A DNA stretch of 64,000 nucleotides, taken from assembly GCF_000698595.1 (NCBI RefSeq), contig NZ_JFHC01000043.1:1-64000 (forward strand). The letters are read 5' to 3'. The position numbers and the translations under genes are program-made. Positions 25,707 to 34,808 of the stretch are shown piece after piece (the stretch's first letter is position 1; the number at the start of each line of letters is the position of its first letter). The DNA comes from Caballeronia glathei. Lineage in GTDB: Bacteria; Pseudomonadota; Gammaproteobacteria; Burkholderiales; Burkholderiaceae. The notes beneath the pieces were generated by a model. It was not told where the DNA came from. It made no database searches and was given only the letters and a program-made list of their open reading frames with translations.

Positions 25707-25912
25707 ATGGCAACCGGTACAGTAAAGTGGTTCAACGATGCAAAGGGCTTCGGCTTCATCACCCCTGACGGCGGCGGGGCGAAGACCTGTTCGCACACTT
25801 CTCGGAAATTAAAGCAGAGGGATTCAAAACGCTTCAGGAAAACCAAAAGGTAAGTTTCGAGGTGAAACAAGGCCCGAAGGGCAAACAGGCGTCGAACATT
25901 CAGCCGCTGTGA
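25707..25912 (+). pseudogene. cspA: Cold-shock protein gene with a frameshift
   Basis: Reads ATGTVKWFNDAKGFGFITPD in frame 1, then needs a shift to give EDLFAHFSEIKAEGFKTLQE and VKQGPKGKQASNIQPL. Normal family members of 67 residues need 204 bases from this ATG; here there are 206, and the surplus lies in the G-rich run near 25770-25780 (GGCGGCGGGGCG). RNA-binding motifs KGFGFI and DLFAHF are both intact. It is either a recent pseudogene, a sequencing error in a GC run, or a case of slippage. A good terminator follows. Confidence 0.8.
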
Positions 25913-25940
25913 CGACGTAGCTTCTCACTCTGCGAGCCAC

Positions 25941-25976
25941 GGATGGTCCGCCGAGGCGGGCCATCCTTTTCTCTTT
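25941..25976 (+). terminator. Intrinsic terminator after csp gene
   Basis: GGATGGTCCGCC pairs with GGCGGGCCATCC (10-11 pairs, one wobble), followed by TTTTCTCTTTT. It fits the cold-shock gene 29 bases upstream. Confidence 0.8.
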
Positions 25977-26748
25977 TAAATGCTGGGTTGACCAGGGGTG
26001 AGTTCGAGGAACAGCACCGGAGCTTTGGCGGACTCGACGCGGGAATACACGTCCCGCACCGGGCGATGCAGCCAGAAAGGGACGACAACTCACGTCTGCA
26101 GTTCACAACGCAATTTGCTGTCTGTTCTCAAACAGACAGACGAATTTACCGACGCCGGATAGGCTGTTGAGGTCAGAGCCCGGAAGGCTCGGAGCCGGCG
26201 TCCATGGGGAATGACGAAAGTACACGAAGAACCGGCATTGTCGATTGACCTGCGACAGCAATGACCGCGGGTCTTCTTCTTTTTCGTCGCTACGACGACG
26301 GCACGTGTTGTCGGTCGAGCCCAGCATGACGAAAGCATTTGAACGACGAGCGGTACCGGAATGAACTCCGCTATCTGCCTTAGCCTGGTTAAGCTGCAAG
26401 CGATTGGACTCAAGCGGTTCCGTTCGTCGGCAGTAAGTGCCATTGAGGCGTCGCCTCACCGCGACGACTTTGTTACTCGTCACAGTCAACGCTAGCTATT
26501 GCGTGCGGCGTGCAGCGACCGCGATAGGAAAAGTGCGTTGTGCTGTGCACTCGCGGCACGCCGCACGGCGACATAAAGTCGCTGGATGCTAAAACGCACA
26601 CCGTTTCGCGGTGCTCTGGCGGTCGATTAGAGCGTTGTTTTCATGAGGTCAACGTTCTAAGCGGCGACCTTTCCGGTAGCAGGCTTCGTAACCGCCGCGA
26701 CCGCACGTATGCATGCAGTCTGCGAGACATACTTAACCGCCTACCTGC
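25977..26748. other. Intergenic stretch, no gene recognised
   Basis: About 770 bases with no supported gene. Frames at 26090-26489 (minus) and 26540-26896 (plus) have no motif or ribosome site. Confidence 0.35.
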
Positions 26749-27246
26749 TCACAGCACGGTTGGCGTCTTTGGCAACTCATCACCGACGGTCCGCTCCGCT
26801 GGGAAATGCGTCTTTAGGAGCTCGATTACGAGCTCAATCCCTCGGGTCGTGCCCAACTCAAATTTCCCCCGCCGCAAATCGCCCTCCATGCTCTGACAGA
26901 TGGCCTCCCATTCGGCCGCCGTCACATTGACGCTCGCGCCTCGGTCCGCGATGATTTCTACATCGCGGTCGGCAAGCAGCAGATATATGAGAACGCCGTT
27001 GTTGTGTTCGGTGTCCCACACGCGGAGCTCTGAAAATACCTCAATCGCACGCTCCCTCGCAGACATATCGTTAACAAGTGCACTAACGTCAAGGTCGCCC
27101 TCGACCGCAAATCGGACCTGACCGGTGTGAGCACCGTGGTTCGTCGCAATGGCTTCTTCAATGGCACGAAGCGAGCGAGGCGGAAAGGCGCGGCTTACGG
27201 TCCAGCGAGTGGTGAACAAATGTCTGATAACGCGTTTGAGGTTCAT
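26749..27246 (-). CDS. TPM-domain protein (second, soluble)
   Basis: A 165-residue protein beginning two bases after the stop of the YgcG-like gene, with GGGAGG upstream of ATG 27246. Seen: HTGQVRFAVEGDLDVSALVN, RAIEVFSELRVWDTEHNNGV and LIYLLLADRDVEIIADRGAS, the TPM fold in the variant that lacks a membrane tail. Third gene of the lemA-TPM-TPM set. TPM proteins are linked to membrane and phospholipid stress, but their biochemical role is unsettled. Confidence 0.85.
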   Translation of the reverse strand: MNLKRVIRHLFTTRWTVSRAFPPRSLRAIEEAIATNHGAHTGQVRFAVEGDLDVSALVNDMSARERAIEVFSELRVWDTEHNNGVLIYLLLADRDVEIIADRGASVNVTAAEWEAICQSMEGDLRRGKFELGTTRGIELVIELLKTHFPAERTVGDELPKTPTVL

Positions 27247-27248
27247 TG

Positions 27249-28109
27249 CTACCACCTCCCGGATGCGCCGCCGCCGCCGAAACCGCCACCGCCCCCTCTG
27301 AAACCCCCTCGACTCGAGCCGCCCCCAAATCTGCCTGACTGTCCGCCGAGCGCTCGCCCACCAACGTATGCACCCAGGCCGCTGCCCAGCAGGGTAAATA
27401 CGAGGGCAATCGCGCCGGCGATGATGGCGATAAAAATTGCCCCGGACAAGAACCACGCGACAACTGCGACTGCTCCCCCCGTCACGATAGAGCCGGGCAG
27501 GCGGCCGAGAACCGTGCGTAGGATGCCACCCGCCACCAGGGTCAGCATTAAGAGAATGGGCAAGTACTTTCCGGGCCCGTCGGGGCTGGTGGTCGCGCGG
27601 GTGGATGCGGGCGGCAAAGGTTCCCCCTCAATGACACGGATGATGCGGTCAACTCCCGCCGTAACACCGCCGTAAAAATCTCCCTGCCTGAATCTCGGCA
27701 CAATCGTCTCATTGATGATGCGATTACTTGTGACGTCGTTGAGTGAACCCTCGAGGCCGTAGCCGACCTCAATTCGGACGGTGCGGTCATTTTTCGCGAC
27801 GATAAGCAGTACGCCGTCGTCTACACGTTTGCGGCCCAACTTCCATTGCTCGACAACCCGCAGCGAATACTGTTCGATGGATTCGGGCTGGGTCGTTGGC
27901 ACAATGAGCACCGCGATTTGACTTCCCTTTTTCGCCTCGAAGGCTTGCAATGTCTGTTCGAGCGCTGAACGTTGCTCGCTCGTGAGTGTGTCCGTCGCGT
28001 CGGTGATTTGGGAGCTAAGCGGCGGAATCGCGACATCTGCGCTGGCAAAGGCAGACAAGAAGGATAAGGCGGCGACCAGCAGGATTCTCACTGCTATCAG
28101 GATGTTCAC
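27249..28109 (-). CDS. YgcG-type TPM-domain membrane protein
   Basis: A 286-residue protein: signal peptide (to about residue 25), TPM domain (about 28-160) with ITDATDTLTSEQRSALEQTL, KKGSQIAVLIVPTT and VRIEVGYGLEGSLND, then two membrane helices and a Gly/Ser/Arg-rich tail (SSRGGFRGGGGGFGGGG) typical of YgcG. Its start overlaps the lemA stop by four bases, so translation is coupled. The domain faces the periplasm. Confidence 0.92.
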   Translation of the reverse strand: MNILIAVRILLVAALSFLSAFASADVAIPPLSSQITDATDTLTSEQRSALEQTLQAFEAKKGSQIAVLIVPTTQPESIEQYSLRVVEQWKLGRKRVDDGVLLIVAKNDRTVRIEVGYGLEGSLNDVTSNRIINETIVPRFRQGDFYGGVTAGVDRIIRVIEGEPLPPASTRATTSPDGPGKYLPILLMLTLVAGGILRTVLGRLPGSIVTGGAVAVVAWFLSGAIFIAIIAGAIALVFTLLGSGLGAYVGGRALGGQSGRFGGGSSRGGFRGGGGGFGGGGASGRW

Positions 28110-28726
28110 TTGCCTGCTCCGCTGGCCGGCGTCGGTGATGTGCTGAAATCGACAGTCGGAGGACGGGAGATTTCCGCTTCGTTGCGCACCGAGAAGTTTG
28201 GCTTCTCTTTGTATCCGAAAGCGCTGGCGGTGAGGTTCGTCGGAAACGACCGGACTGTTGTGTTGTAGTCCTGCACCGCTTTGATGTACCGGTTTCGGGC
28301 AACCGCGATGCGGTTCTCTGTTCCTTCAAGCTGAGCCTGCAAGTCCCGAAAAAGGGCGTCGGATTTAAGCTGCGGATAGTTTTCGGACACCACCAGCAGC
28401 CTAGATAACGACGACGACAAGTCTGCCTGTGCGGCGTCAAATTTCGCAAATGCCTGTGGGTCGTTGATGAGCTCAGGCGTCGCTTGAACCGAGCCGACTC
28501 GGGCACGAGCCTCAGTCACGCGGATAAGTACTTCCTTCTCTTGGCTTGCATAGCCTTTGACGGTGCTCACCAAGTTCGGTACCAAATCGGCGCGCCGTTG
28601 GTACTGGTTCAATACCTCTGACCAACTCGCCTTTACCTGTTCCTCTTGGCTCTGGATGGTGTTGTAACCGCATCCTGATATTGAGAGTAAAAGTGCCGCG
28701 ACCACGCCAATCCATATTTCCCGCAT
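28106..28726 (-). CDS. lemA: LemA-family lipoprotein
   Basis: A 206-residue protein. ATG 28726 has GGGGAGGAG upstream; the longer frame does not. Seen: a lipobox LLSISGCGYN, then YNTIQSQEEQVKASWSEVLN, QYQRRADLVPNLVSTVKGYA, and NRYIKAVQDYNTTVRSFPTN, the LemA hallmarks. It is a membrane-anchored helical bundle. Heads the operon with two TPM proteins, an arrangement seen widely in bacteria. Confidence 0.94.
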   Translation of the reverse strand: MREIWIGVVAALLLSISGCGYNTIQSQEEQVKASWSEVLNQYQRRADLVPNLVSTVKGYASQEKEVLIRVTEARARVGSVQATPELINDPQAFAKFDAAQADLSSSLSRLLVVSENYPQLKSDALFRDLQAQLEGTENRIAVARNRYIKAVQDYNTTVRSFPTNLTASAFGYKEKPNFSVRNEAEISRPPTVDFSTSPTPASGAGK

Positions 28727-29094
28727 TGCTCCTCCCCGAATTCGTCGAGCCCCGTCACATCGAACGAGAGAGCCGCGTTGCGACCGCACCGAGTCGCGAA
28801 CTCGCAGGCCGGAATGACCTCGTAACTTAAATGTAAACCAGCCTGCGAAGTGCTACAAGACCAGCATGGACCAAAATCAAGAGCGTCGCGCAAGTTGTTT
28901 CACCGTCGCCGGGTAATGCCACTCGGACGGAAAGGCGGAGCGCTTCAGCAATTCCGACCGACCTCGTCCGAAGGCCCGAGACTAGGAGGGCATGAAGAGC
29001 TTCGTCACAGAATGCTTTGGTTGGCGTTACCGACTGCGACTGTGTAAGACAACGACCTATGCGCGACGGTGGTGCCGCACGAAGACCTCACCGT
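28727..29094. other. Intergenic stretch upstream of lemA
   Basis: Contains the lemA promoter region. No supported gene; short plus-strand frames lack motifs. Confidence 0.35.
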
Positions 29095-29508
29095 TCATTG
29101 ACGCGACTGCATGCGCCGGTCGGCCTTGGCTCGCGCGGCGTATGCCCACTGTGGCGGATGGAAGATGGCAATCCCGCAGGTCGGGCGCCACTCGTCAACT
29201 AACTTTTCGGCGAACGCGATAGGCATCTTGGAATAGAGCCGTTGGAGCTCGGACGCCTGCCAGCGTCGGCGCTTTGCCAGTTCTGCTGCCTCGGATACCA
29301 CCTCGTCCGATTCGGAGGGAACACTCATTCTCAGCGAGTCGTGCAACGCTTTCCAATCGCGGAACCCGAACATTGCTGCGGTCAAGTCCTTTGCCGCTTC
29401 GTACGAAAGTGGACCTATATGTCCCTCATCTGCACCACCCTCAAGCATCTCTGCAAGGCGTCTCGCGGAGCGGCGGGGGAGATACAAAGCTACAACGTGA
29501 AAGCGCAA
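29095..29508 (-). CDS. Protein of unknown function with a C-terminal helical region
   Basis: A 137-residue protein with a TTG start at 29508 preceded by GGGAG at proper spacing. Seen: LPRRSARRLAEMLEGGADEG and SYEAAKDLTAAMFGFRDWKA. The string LxxAxFGFRDWxxL recurs in proteins of the kind annotated with a glyoxalase-related domain, where it caps a short helical repeat. No catalytic residue set is visible. Divergent from nothing obvious; function unknown. Confidence 0.5.
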   Translation of the reverse strand: MRFHVVALYLPRRSARRLAEMLEGGADEGHIGPLSYEAAKDLTAAMFGFRDWKALHDSLRMSVPSESDEVVSEAAELAKRRRWQASELQRLYSKMPIAFAEKLVDEWRPTCGIAIFHPPQWAYAARAKADRRMQSRQ

Positions 29509-29663
29509 TGCGCATCTCCCGGTATGTCACACGCACCCTAAACCTCGGGGGTGAAATCGCACTCGGACCAGAACCTGCAGGACGCCTTCGCGTGGCCGAA
29601 CTGGACCCGATGCTATACGCTGCCGACGCTCACCATCAGCCGTCCGTTACTGCACTGGTTCGC

Positions 29664-30410
29664 TCATTTTGGTGACCGGCCCTCACTGTCCACGTCGAGT
29701 GCCGCCTGCTCCCAGAATCGAGCGTCTTGGCCTTCCGGAAGGCCCGCTTGCTCCCACAGAGCATGCGCGCGAGGACGAATTTCTGCATCTCTTTCGGATG
29801 TTAACTCAAGTACTTCGATGCTTTCACCCGTTTCACCAATGTGGATGCTCAACACATCGTAGCCGTCAGCGACCGTGTTCCAATTTGTGACCCGCTTCGT
29901 CTCTTCAAACTGACTGATAGCTGCTCCGACGGCTTCCTGTTTTGTACCCTGAGCGACTGACACGCGCATTAGCTGGCTGTGGTGCGGAAGGCCGGCATGG
30001 TCGAGTATTTCTTTGTAGAAGATGACCTCGAAGGGGCGTCGTTCGGAGCTACCGCCCTCTAGGTCGGTCATGGATATCACGCCGACCAACTGACGGTCGT
30101 CATTGATGACCGCAAGCCGTTGAACATGAGCCTCCCGCATGATGGTGGCCGCCTTTTCGATAGAGTCGTCCGTCGTACAGCAAATCGCGTCCACAGACAT
30201 TGCTTCGCCCACAGTCATTTTGTCTGCGTTTCGACCATCCGCCACGCTGCGCATTGCGATATCGCGGTCCGTAATCATCCCGAGAAGTCGGCCATCCTGG
30301 CACACAGGCAGACAGCCAATATTGTCTTTCCGTAGCCTGCGCGCCGCAGCGGCCACGGTCTCGCCAGGATTCAGAAACACCGCGGCCTTCATCTTCTCTC
30401 TAACCAGCAT
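29664..30410 (-). CDS. CBS-pair protein with C-terminal DUF2934
   Basis: A 248-residue protein; ATG 30410 is chosen because GGAGGGG lies before it. Seen: two CBS motifs, the first ending LLGMITDRDIAMRSVADG, the second RLAVINDDRQLVGVISMTDL, a middle domain (FEVIFYKEILDHAGLPHHSQ), and RAHALWEQAGLPEGQDARFW, the DUF2934 signature. The middle segment with MRVSVAQGTKQEAVGAAISQ resembles small stress proteins of rhizobia and Burkholderia. CBS pairs bind adenine nucleotides. Likely a cytosolic stress or energy sensor; partner unknown. Confidence 0.85.
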   Translation of the reverse strand: MLVREKMKAAVFLNPGETVAAAARRLRKDNIGCLPVCQDGRLLGMITDRDIAMRSVADGRNADKMTVGEAMSVDAICCTTDDSIEKAATIMREAHVQRLAVINDDRQLVGVISMTDLEGGSSERRPFEVIFYKEILDHAGLPHHSQLMRVSVAQGTKQEAVGAAISQFEETKRVTNWNTVADGYDVLSIHIGETGESIEVLELTSERDAEIRPRAHALWEQAGLPEGQDARFWEQAALDVDSEGRSPK

Positions 30411-31008
30411 GGTATGCCCCTCCAATTGAGGTCAATGCAAAGCCGCGTCCCTGCGGGAAGCGCCGGAATTGTCGGCGCCGGGGCGGCTGTGTTGGTGGTC
30501 CATTTGGCGCTAACCAACGGGCGTGGGTGTTCCCTTCAGCCGGTCGTGCCGAAGCAGGTTTATGCTGTTCTGGGTACGCGCGGTTGAAAGTGGGCTGGCC
30601 TGCTGCGGCCGTTGGGGTCGCTTGCTTTGTCGAAGCCGCAGTCTGTGCATTGAGGCTACTCCTTCTGCAGAGATGGAAACTACTATATTTCGGTTCCTTC
30701 ACGGCTTGAACGTGCGTTGATGGCCGGCAGATGTCGCCCTAGACGAGCGGACCCACGCGGTAAGAGGCAGCCGACCTCGAATTGCTAGTCGCCTCGGGAG
30801 CAAACGGGACGAACGACCGATTGCCGACATGAAACGCCTGCCGAGGCGCAGATATCGGTAGTTCTTGCGGACGGTGTCGGCGCCTACTTGGTCAAACCGC
30901 TGAGACCTTAGGGGTCGAGGCGAGCATCAAGCGACAGGTATTTTTTTCGAAAAGTCGCGTGCCGACTGTTGGAGCAAAATGTGAGCTATCGTGAGTGAGG
31001 AAGAGCAC
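30411..31008. other. Intergenic stretch before the sensor kinase
   Basis: No supported ORF. It should contain promoters for the CBS protein (leftward) and the kinase (rightward); I see no clear -35/-10 pair. Confidence 0.35.
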
Positions 31009-32562
31009 ATGGAACCGTTGTCGTCCGAAGAGACAATTAAGAGCGCGCTGAATCTGTCGGCGACACGATTACGCAGTCAGCACGAACTGGCCGTGCAGTT
31101 TGCAACGTCGGTGCTCCGTTTGCGAAGCCCTGACGCATTGATGGATGAGGCGTGTCACATTGTGTCAAAGGGCATCCACTCACGCTTCGTGAAAGTGCTG
31201 AAATACGTTCCCGAAAGCAACTCCTTTTTGCTTGAGGCGGGGGTCGGTTGGACCCCGGCTGAAATCGGGTCGATTGAACTGGCCGCGGACGATGCAAGTC
31301 CCGCCGGATACGCTTATTCGAGCGGACGCCCCGTCTTGTCGAATCACTTAGGGACTGAACACCGATTCAGGACTCCGCAGCTGCTCGCGAACCACGGCAT
31401 AAAGCGCGCCATCAATGTCCCGATTCGCGGCGTGCCGGAAACCTATGGGGTGCTGGAAGCGGACAGTGCCGATGATGAAGACTTCATCGAGACGGACATT
31501 GTTTTCCTGGAGGCAATCGCCAACGTAATCTCAATGAGCCGCGAGCGGCTTGCTGCCGAATCGGCGGAAACGTCGAATGAAGCGTTTTCGACCAGCGTCC
31601 TCAATGCGAGTACTGACTGCATCCAGGTGGTCTCCGTGGACGGCCGGATAGAGTTTATGAACTACAACGGGCTTTCGCAGTTGGAGATTCAAGAGCTTAC
31701 GGAGGTCGCTGAAACGGAATGTTGCGACATGTGGCCTGCAGACCAGCGAGACAGTGTCAATCGAGCACTTCAGAAGGCCGCGGGTGGGGAGCCTGTCCGG
31801 TTTGAAGGATGCTGCCTCACTAAATCCGGAAAACCGCGTTGGTGGGACGTGTCCGTAGCTCCAATCCATGAAGACGATGGGCAGATTCATCGGGTCGTCT
31901 TTGCGTTGCGCGACGTCACTGAGCGTCATGTCAACGAGGAGAAACTGGCTGCGTTGGTGTCGAATCAGGAGAATCAGCTGGGCGACTCCGCATTGATGAT
32001 GAAGGAGGTCCATCACCGAGTGCGCAACAGCCTACAGCTTGTGCAAACGCTGCTCGCCCTGCAGGCGAACCTGGCTGGGGACAAGGCTGTGGCTGCTCAT
32101 TTGCAGGCCGCAGCCACGCGCGTCATGACTGTGGGCTCAGTGCACCATCGGCTGTACGAGGAGGATGGTGCCAAGGCGACGGACGCGAGCGAATACCTAA
32201 AGGGATTAGTTCAGGATTTCGCGGGGCTCTCCCCTGAGCGCAAGATTGTGTTTAGTGCGCCCGCGATTGTCGTCCCCGCATCCCGCCTGGCGCCGTTGGG
32301 TCTTGTGACCGCAGAACTCATTACGAACGCACTGAAGTACGGTAGAGGAAAAGTTAGTGTAGAACTTGAGCGTGTGGACGATGCTGTGCGCCTGACAGTG
32401 GAGGACGAGGGAGAGGGGTTTCCGGAAGACTTCCCGAAGCCGCGTGGCACGGGCCTCGGCATGCGACTGGTCAGGACGTACGCTGGCCGTGGGTCAGATT
32501 CAGTTGCTGTTGACCGGTCGGTCTCGTTCAGTCGGATTACCGTCACGTTCAAAGTAACCTGA
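31009..32562 (+). CDS. GAF-PAS sensor histidine kinase, HisKA_2 type
   Basis: A 517-residue soluble kinase. ATG 31009 follows GAGGAAG; a GTG at 30991 would add six residues. Domains: GAF (about 30-175), PAS with PAC (about 195-310), then HisKA_2 with the phospho-acceptor His near residue 335 in KEVHHRVRNSLQLVQTLLAL, and the ATPase with ELITNALKYGR, DEGEGFPEDF and GTGLGMRLV. HisKA_2 kinases often work with lone receivers in general stress or light responses. A lone receiver gene lies just downstream on the other strand. Confidence 0.93.
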   Translation: MEPLSSEETIKSALNLSATRLRSQHELAVQFATSVLRLRSPDALMDEACHIVSKGIHSRFVKVLKYVPESNSFLLEAGVGWTPAEIGSIELAADDASPAGYAYSSGRPVLSNHLGTEHRFRTPQLLANHGIKRAINVPIRGVPETYGVLEADSADDEDFIETDIVFLEAIANVISMSRERLAAESAETSNEAFSTSVLNASTDCIQVVSVDGRIEFMNYNGLSQLEIQELTEVAETECCDMWPADQRDSVNRALQKAAGGEPVRFEGCCLTKSGKPRWWDVSVAPIHEDDGQIHRVVFALRDVTERHVNEEKLAALVSNQENQLGDSALMMKEVHHRVRNSLQLVQTLLALQANLAGDKAVAAHLQAAATRVMTVGSVHHRLYEEDGAKATDASEYLKGLVQDFAGLSPERKIVFSAPAIVVPASRLAPLGLVTAELITNALKYGRGKVSVELERVDDAVRLTVEDEGEGFPEDFPKPRGTGLGMRLVRTYAGRGSDSVAVDRSVSFSRITVTFKVT

Positions 32563-32622
32563 CATGGTGAGTTTGCGACCTCCAGAGAGAAGCAGTCTCG
32601 TTAGTCGCCTCAGTTCGCTCCG

Positions 32623-32970
32623 TCAACGTCGGACGTATTGTTCGAGCACGGCGAAGAGGTCCGGCATGTCGAATGGCTTGCGCAAAAAGCCGGCACCGAG
32701 AACTTCGCCCGGCGGTTGCGCCGCAGACATGAACACGACGGGGATGGCCTGTAGCTTCGGCGTTCTCTTCAGCGCCCAGAAGAGACCCACACCGTCCATG
32801 ATGGGCATCATCCAGTCACAGAGAACGAGGTCCGGGAGGACGGAAAGCGCTTGCTCTAACCCATGCTGGCCGTTGGACGCCTTCACTACACGGTAGCCGC
32901 GCTCAGTCAGAATCAGTTCGAGGACGTACAGAATATCGGGCTCATCATCGACGATTAGGACTGTGCCCAT
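32623..32970 (-). CDS. Single-domain response regulator
   Basis: A 115-residue receiver domain starting at 32970 (MGTVLIVDDEPDILYVLEL). Acidic pocket DDE, acceptor Asp in VLCDWMMPIMDG, Thr/Ser in VVFMSAAQPP, and Lys in FLRKPFDM are all present, so it should be phosphorylatable. It has no output domain. It converges with the GAF-PAS kinase, a likely partner, and closely resembles the frameshifted receiver at 45.7-46.05 kb (VTDWMMPRIDG, VVMLSAALPP). Confidence 0.93.
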   Translation of the reverse strand: MGTVLIVDDEPDILYVLELILTERGYRVVKASNGQHGLEQALSVLPDLVLCDWMMPIMDGVGLFWALKRTPKLQAIPVVFMSAAQPPGEVLGAGFLRKPFDMPDLFAVLEQYVRR

Positions 32971-33135
32971 GTGACACCGAGTGGTTGATGCTTTTTTCGA
33001 TAGTCGTTTTGCTCCCGGTGGCCGCGCTTGTAGCCGATAGGACGCACCATCATAAACGGCGACGCTGGGAAATAGTACATGTGCCGGCCGTAGGGTGTGC
33101 ACATCATCGTCACCAAATCAGCCTACGCTAGGCGT

Positions 33136-33178
33136 CAAAAACAAGGATTGTGGGGTCGTGTGGCCCCACAATCCTTGT
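33136..33178 (-). terminator. Intrinsic terminator of the PRC-barrel gene
   Basis: Perfect 15-base inverted repeat (33141-33155 and 33164-33178) with an 8-base loop, followed on the minus strand by TTTTT at 33140-33137 and beyond. It lies 22 bases after the PRC-barrel stop. Confidence 0.82.
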
Positions 33179-33199
33179 CGACTGCATCTGCGGAGCCGC

Positions 33200-33667
33200 T
33201 TACAGGTCGTCTCCCGCCCGACTTACATCGCGCGTGGCTGACCAATAGGGGTTGCGATTGTAGTACTCGTGAAGCGACGAGCCCCAGGCAGCATCGGCCA
33301 TTGCGGGCCAGTGGTCCTTGTCAAAACCCGGGTCACTTTTGATACGCTCGGCCGTGATGTCGACTCGAAAGCATTTTTCATCGGTGTCGAGGGTCAAGGC
33401 ACTCCAAGGGATGGCGTGCAAGGTGTTGCCCATACCCAAGAAACCGCCGCTCGATAACACGGCGTAGGCGATGCGGCCGCCCCGCACATCAAGCATAATT
33501 TCCGAAATCTTTCCCACGTCTTCGCCATCGGAAGTAATGACCTTCGTGTCGTCTAACGAAGAGGCTGCCATCACCTCGGGACCAGGGCCTTCGCCCACAC
33601 CACTACCGACAATGTTCGCACCGCCTTCACTTCCCGAACGGGGCGTTGTAACGTCAACCGGTGACAT
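33200..33667 (-). CDS. PRC-barrel domain protein
   Basis: A 155-residue cytosolic protein behind a strong AGGAGG. Residues 35-110 form a PRC barrel: TKVITSDGEDVGKISEIMLD, GGRIAYAVLSSGGFLGMGNT and LHAIPWSALTLDTDEKCFRV. The N-terminal 30 residues are Gly/Ser-rich and probably disordered; the C-terminus has HEYYNRNPYW. PRC barrels mediate protein-protein or RNA contacts; bacterial stand-alone forms are often stress-induced. Role not known. Confidence 0.88.
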   Translation of the reverse strand: MSPVDVTTPRSGSEGGANIVGSGVGEGPGPEVMAASSLDDTKVITSDGEDVGKISEIMLDVRGGRIAYAVLSSGGFLGMGNTLHAIPWSALTLDTDEKCFRVDITAERIKSDPGFDKDHWPAMADAAWGSSLHEYYNRNPYWSATRDVSRAGDDL

Positions 33668-34346
33668 GATTTCCTCCTGAAATTATTGCCCGCGTGTGTT
33701 GAATGGTCGCCGCGTCGACGAGTCGAATGCTCTTTCCCGTTCGCGCGGCGTTCGCCTGGCCACGACGAGCGCAAGCAGCACGCGGTGGTTTGACGATTCA
33801 TCGAACGACGGTCCATGTTTCCTGTCGACCAGCGCTCCACCCAGTCACCGCAACGAGCGTGCCTAGAGGCGGACCGCGAGTGTGTGAAGACGCGGGCCGG
33901 CGAGCCCAATCGACGAGGTCCAAACCTCGTCTGGCTGGCCGGCCGTTCGGCAGGCGCTGAATTACATATGCAGGAAGGTGAGGGAACGGCTGCTCGTTCG
34001 CGGGAAGCGTTGCGATACTCGCGAATAGGTGTGGTTACATGGCCTCTCGCCGGTTTCTTCATGGCGCGCGAGACTTGGCAGGTGCACGGACGTTGCTGCA
34101 ATAACGGGCTTGTCACTGCGCCCGAACCACTCCGAACTCGGAGCAGTGATTGTCAAATCGAGTTGGGCGAATTCGCTCAGCGCTCACATGGCGCGAAGAA
34201 GTGGTCTCGAATGTCCGGAACGGGCGCCCCTGGTTCGATAGTCCGACGCGCTGGCGTCTCGCAGGCTCACCTCTGGAATCGCCCGCTGGGTGCGTGACGG
34301 TATGGAGGGATGGCGGCGGCCGTCCGTCAGTCTCCTCCAACGTCGC
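33668..34346. other. Intergenic stretch, no gene recognised
   Basis: About 680 bases with only motif-free short frames. It includes the PRC-barrel promoter side. Nothing supportable seen. Confidence 0.35.
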
Positions 34347-34808
34347 CTACTCCTGGCTTCTGCAGATTCGTCGGTATGGCGAAAAACGCCAATGGCCGGC
34401 CGGGTCCTTAACTGCGACGGCGCCGTGCTCGTAGAGGACGTCGCACACGACAATCGGTTTAATCGCTGAGGGTTCGCTTATAACTAGCAGTGTACGTGCG
34501 ACGTCATCGTTGCTCGCCAGAGCAGTGTTCCCGCGACCATGCAAATCGCTCTCGCACCCTGAATAGCGGTTGCAGGCGCCAATTACGCCCTGATGTTCGC
34601 CATGAGCCGCATATTCAGCGGTGTCGGGAGCGTGAAGCTCCACCTCCGACCACGTATCGGTGTCCAGAAGAATGCCTGCGGCCGCGTCGCGCGGGCCAGG
34701 CCGATACAGATGGCCACTGTCACGGCTCAACCCTAATAATTGCAGCGCCCGAAGCGCTTCGTGTCCGTCGCGGTACGACGTAAAGAGTCCGACGATAACC
34801 TGTGGCAT
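34347..34808 (-). CDS. General-stress-protein-17M-like protein, unusual middle
   Basis: A 153-residue protein. The N-terminus MPQVIVGLFTSYRDGHEALR then ALQLLGLSRDSGHLY, and the C-terminus VARTLLVISEPSAIKPIVVC then YEHGAVAVKDPAGHWR, look like the two ends of the alpha/beta fold in YflT/GSP17M-type stress proteins. The middle (about 55-105) is short and does not show the usual Gly-rich turn, so a deletion is possible. No ribosome site better than AAGG. Function inferred only as stress-related. Confidence 0.5.
   Translation of the reverse strand: MPQVIVGLFTSYRDGHEALRALQLLGLSRDSGHLYRPGPRDAAAGILLDTDTWSEVELHAPDTAEYAAHGEHQGVIGACNRYSGCESDLHGRGNTALASNDDVARTLLVISEPSAIKPIVVCDVLYEHGAVAVKDPAGHWRFSPYRRICRSQE

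Noticed and set aside
27127..27675. Plus-strand Pro-rich ORF of 182 codons
   Set aside because: It is the reverse of the Gly-rich YgcG tail; proline runs come from antisense of glycine codons.
33141..33178. CRISPR repeat or IS end for the perfect 15-base inverted repeat
   Set aside because: Single copy, followed by a T-run behind the PRC-barrel gene, so it is a terminator.
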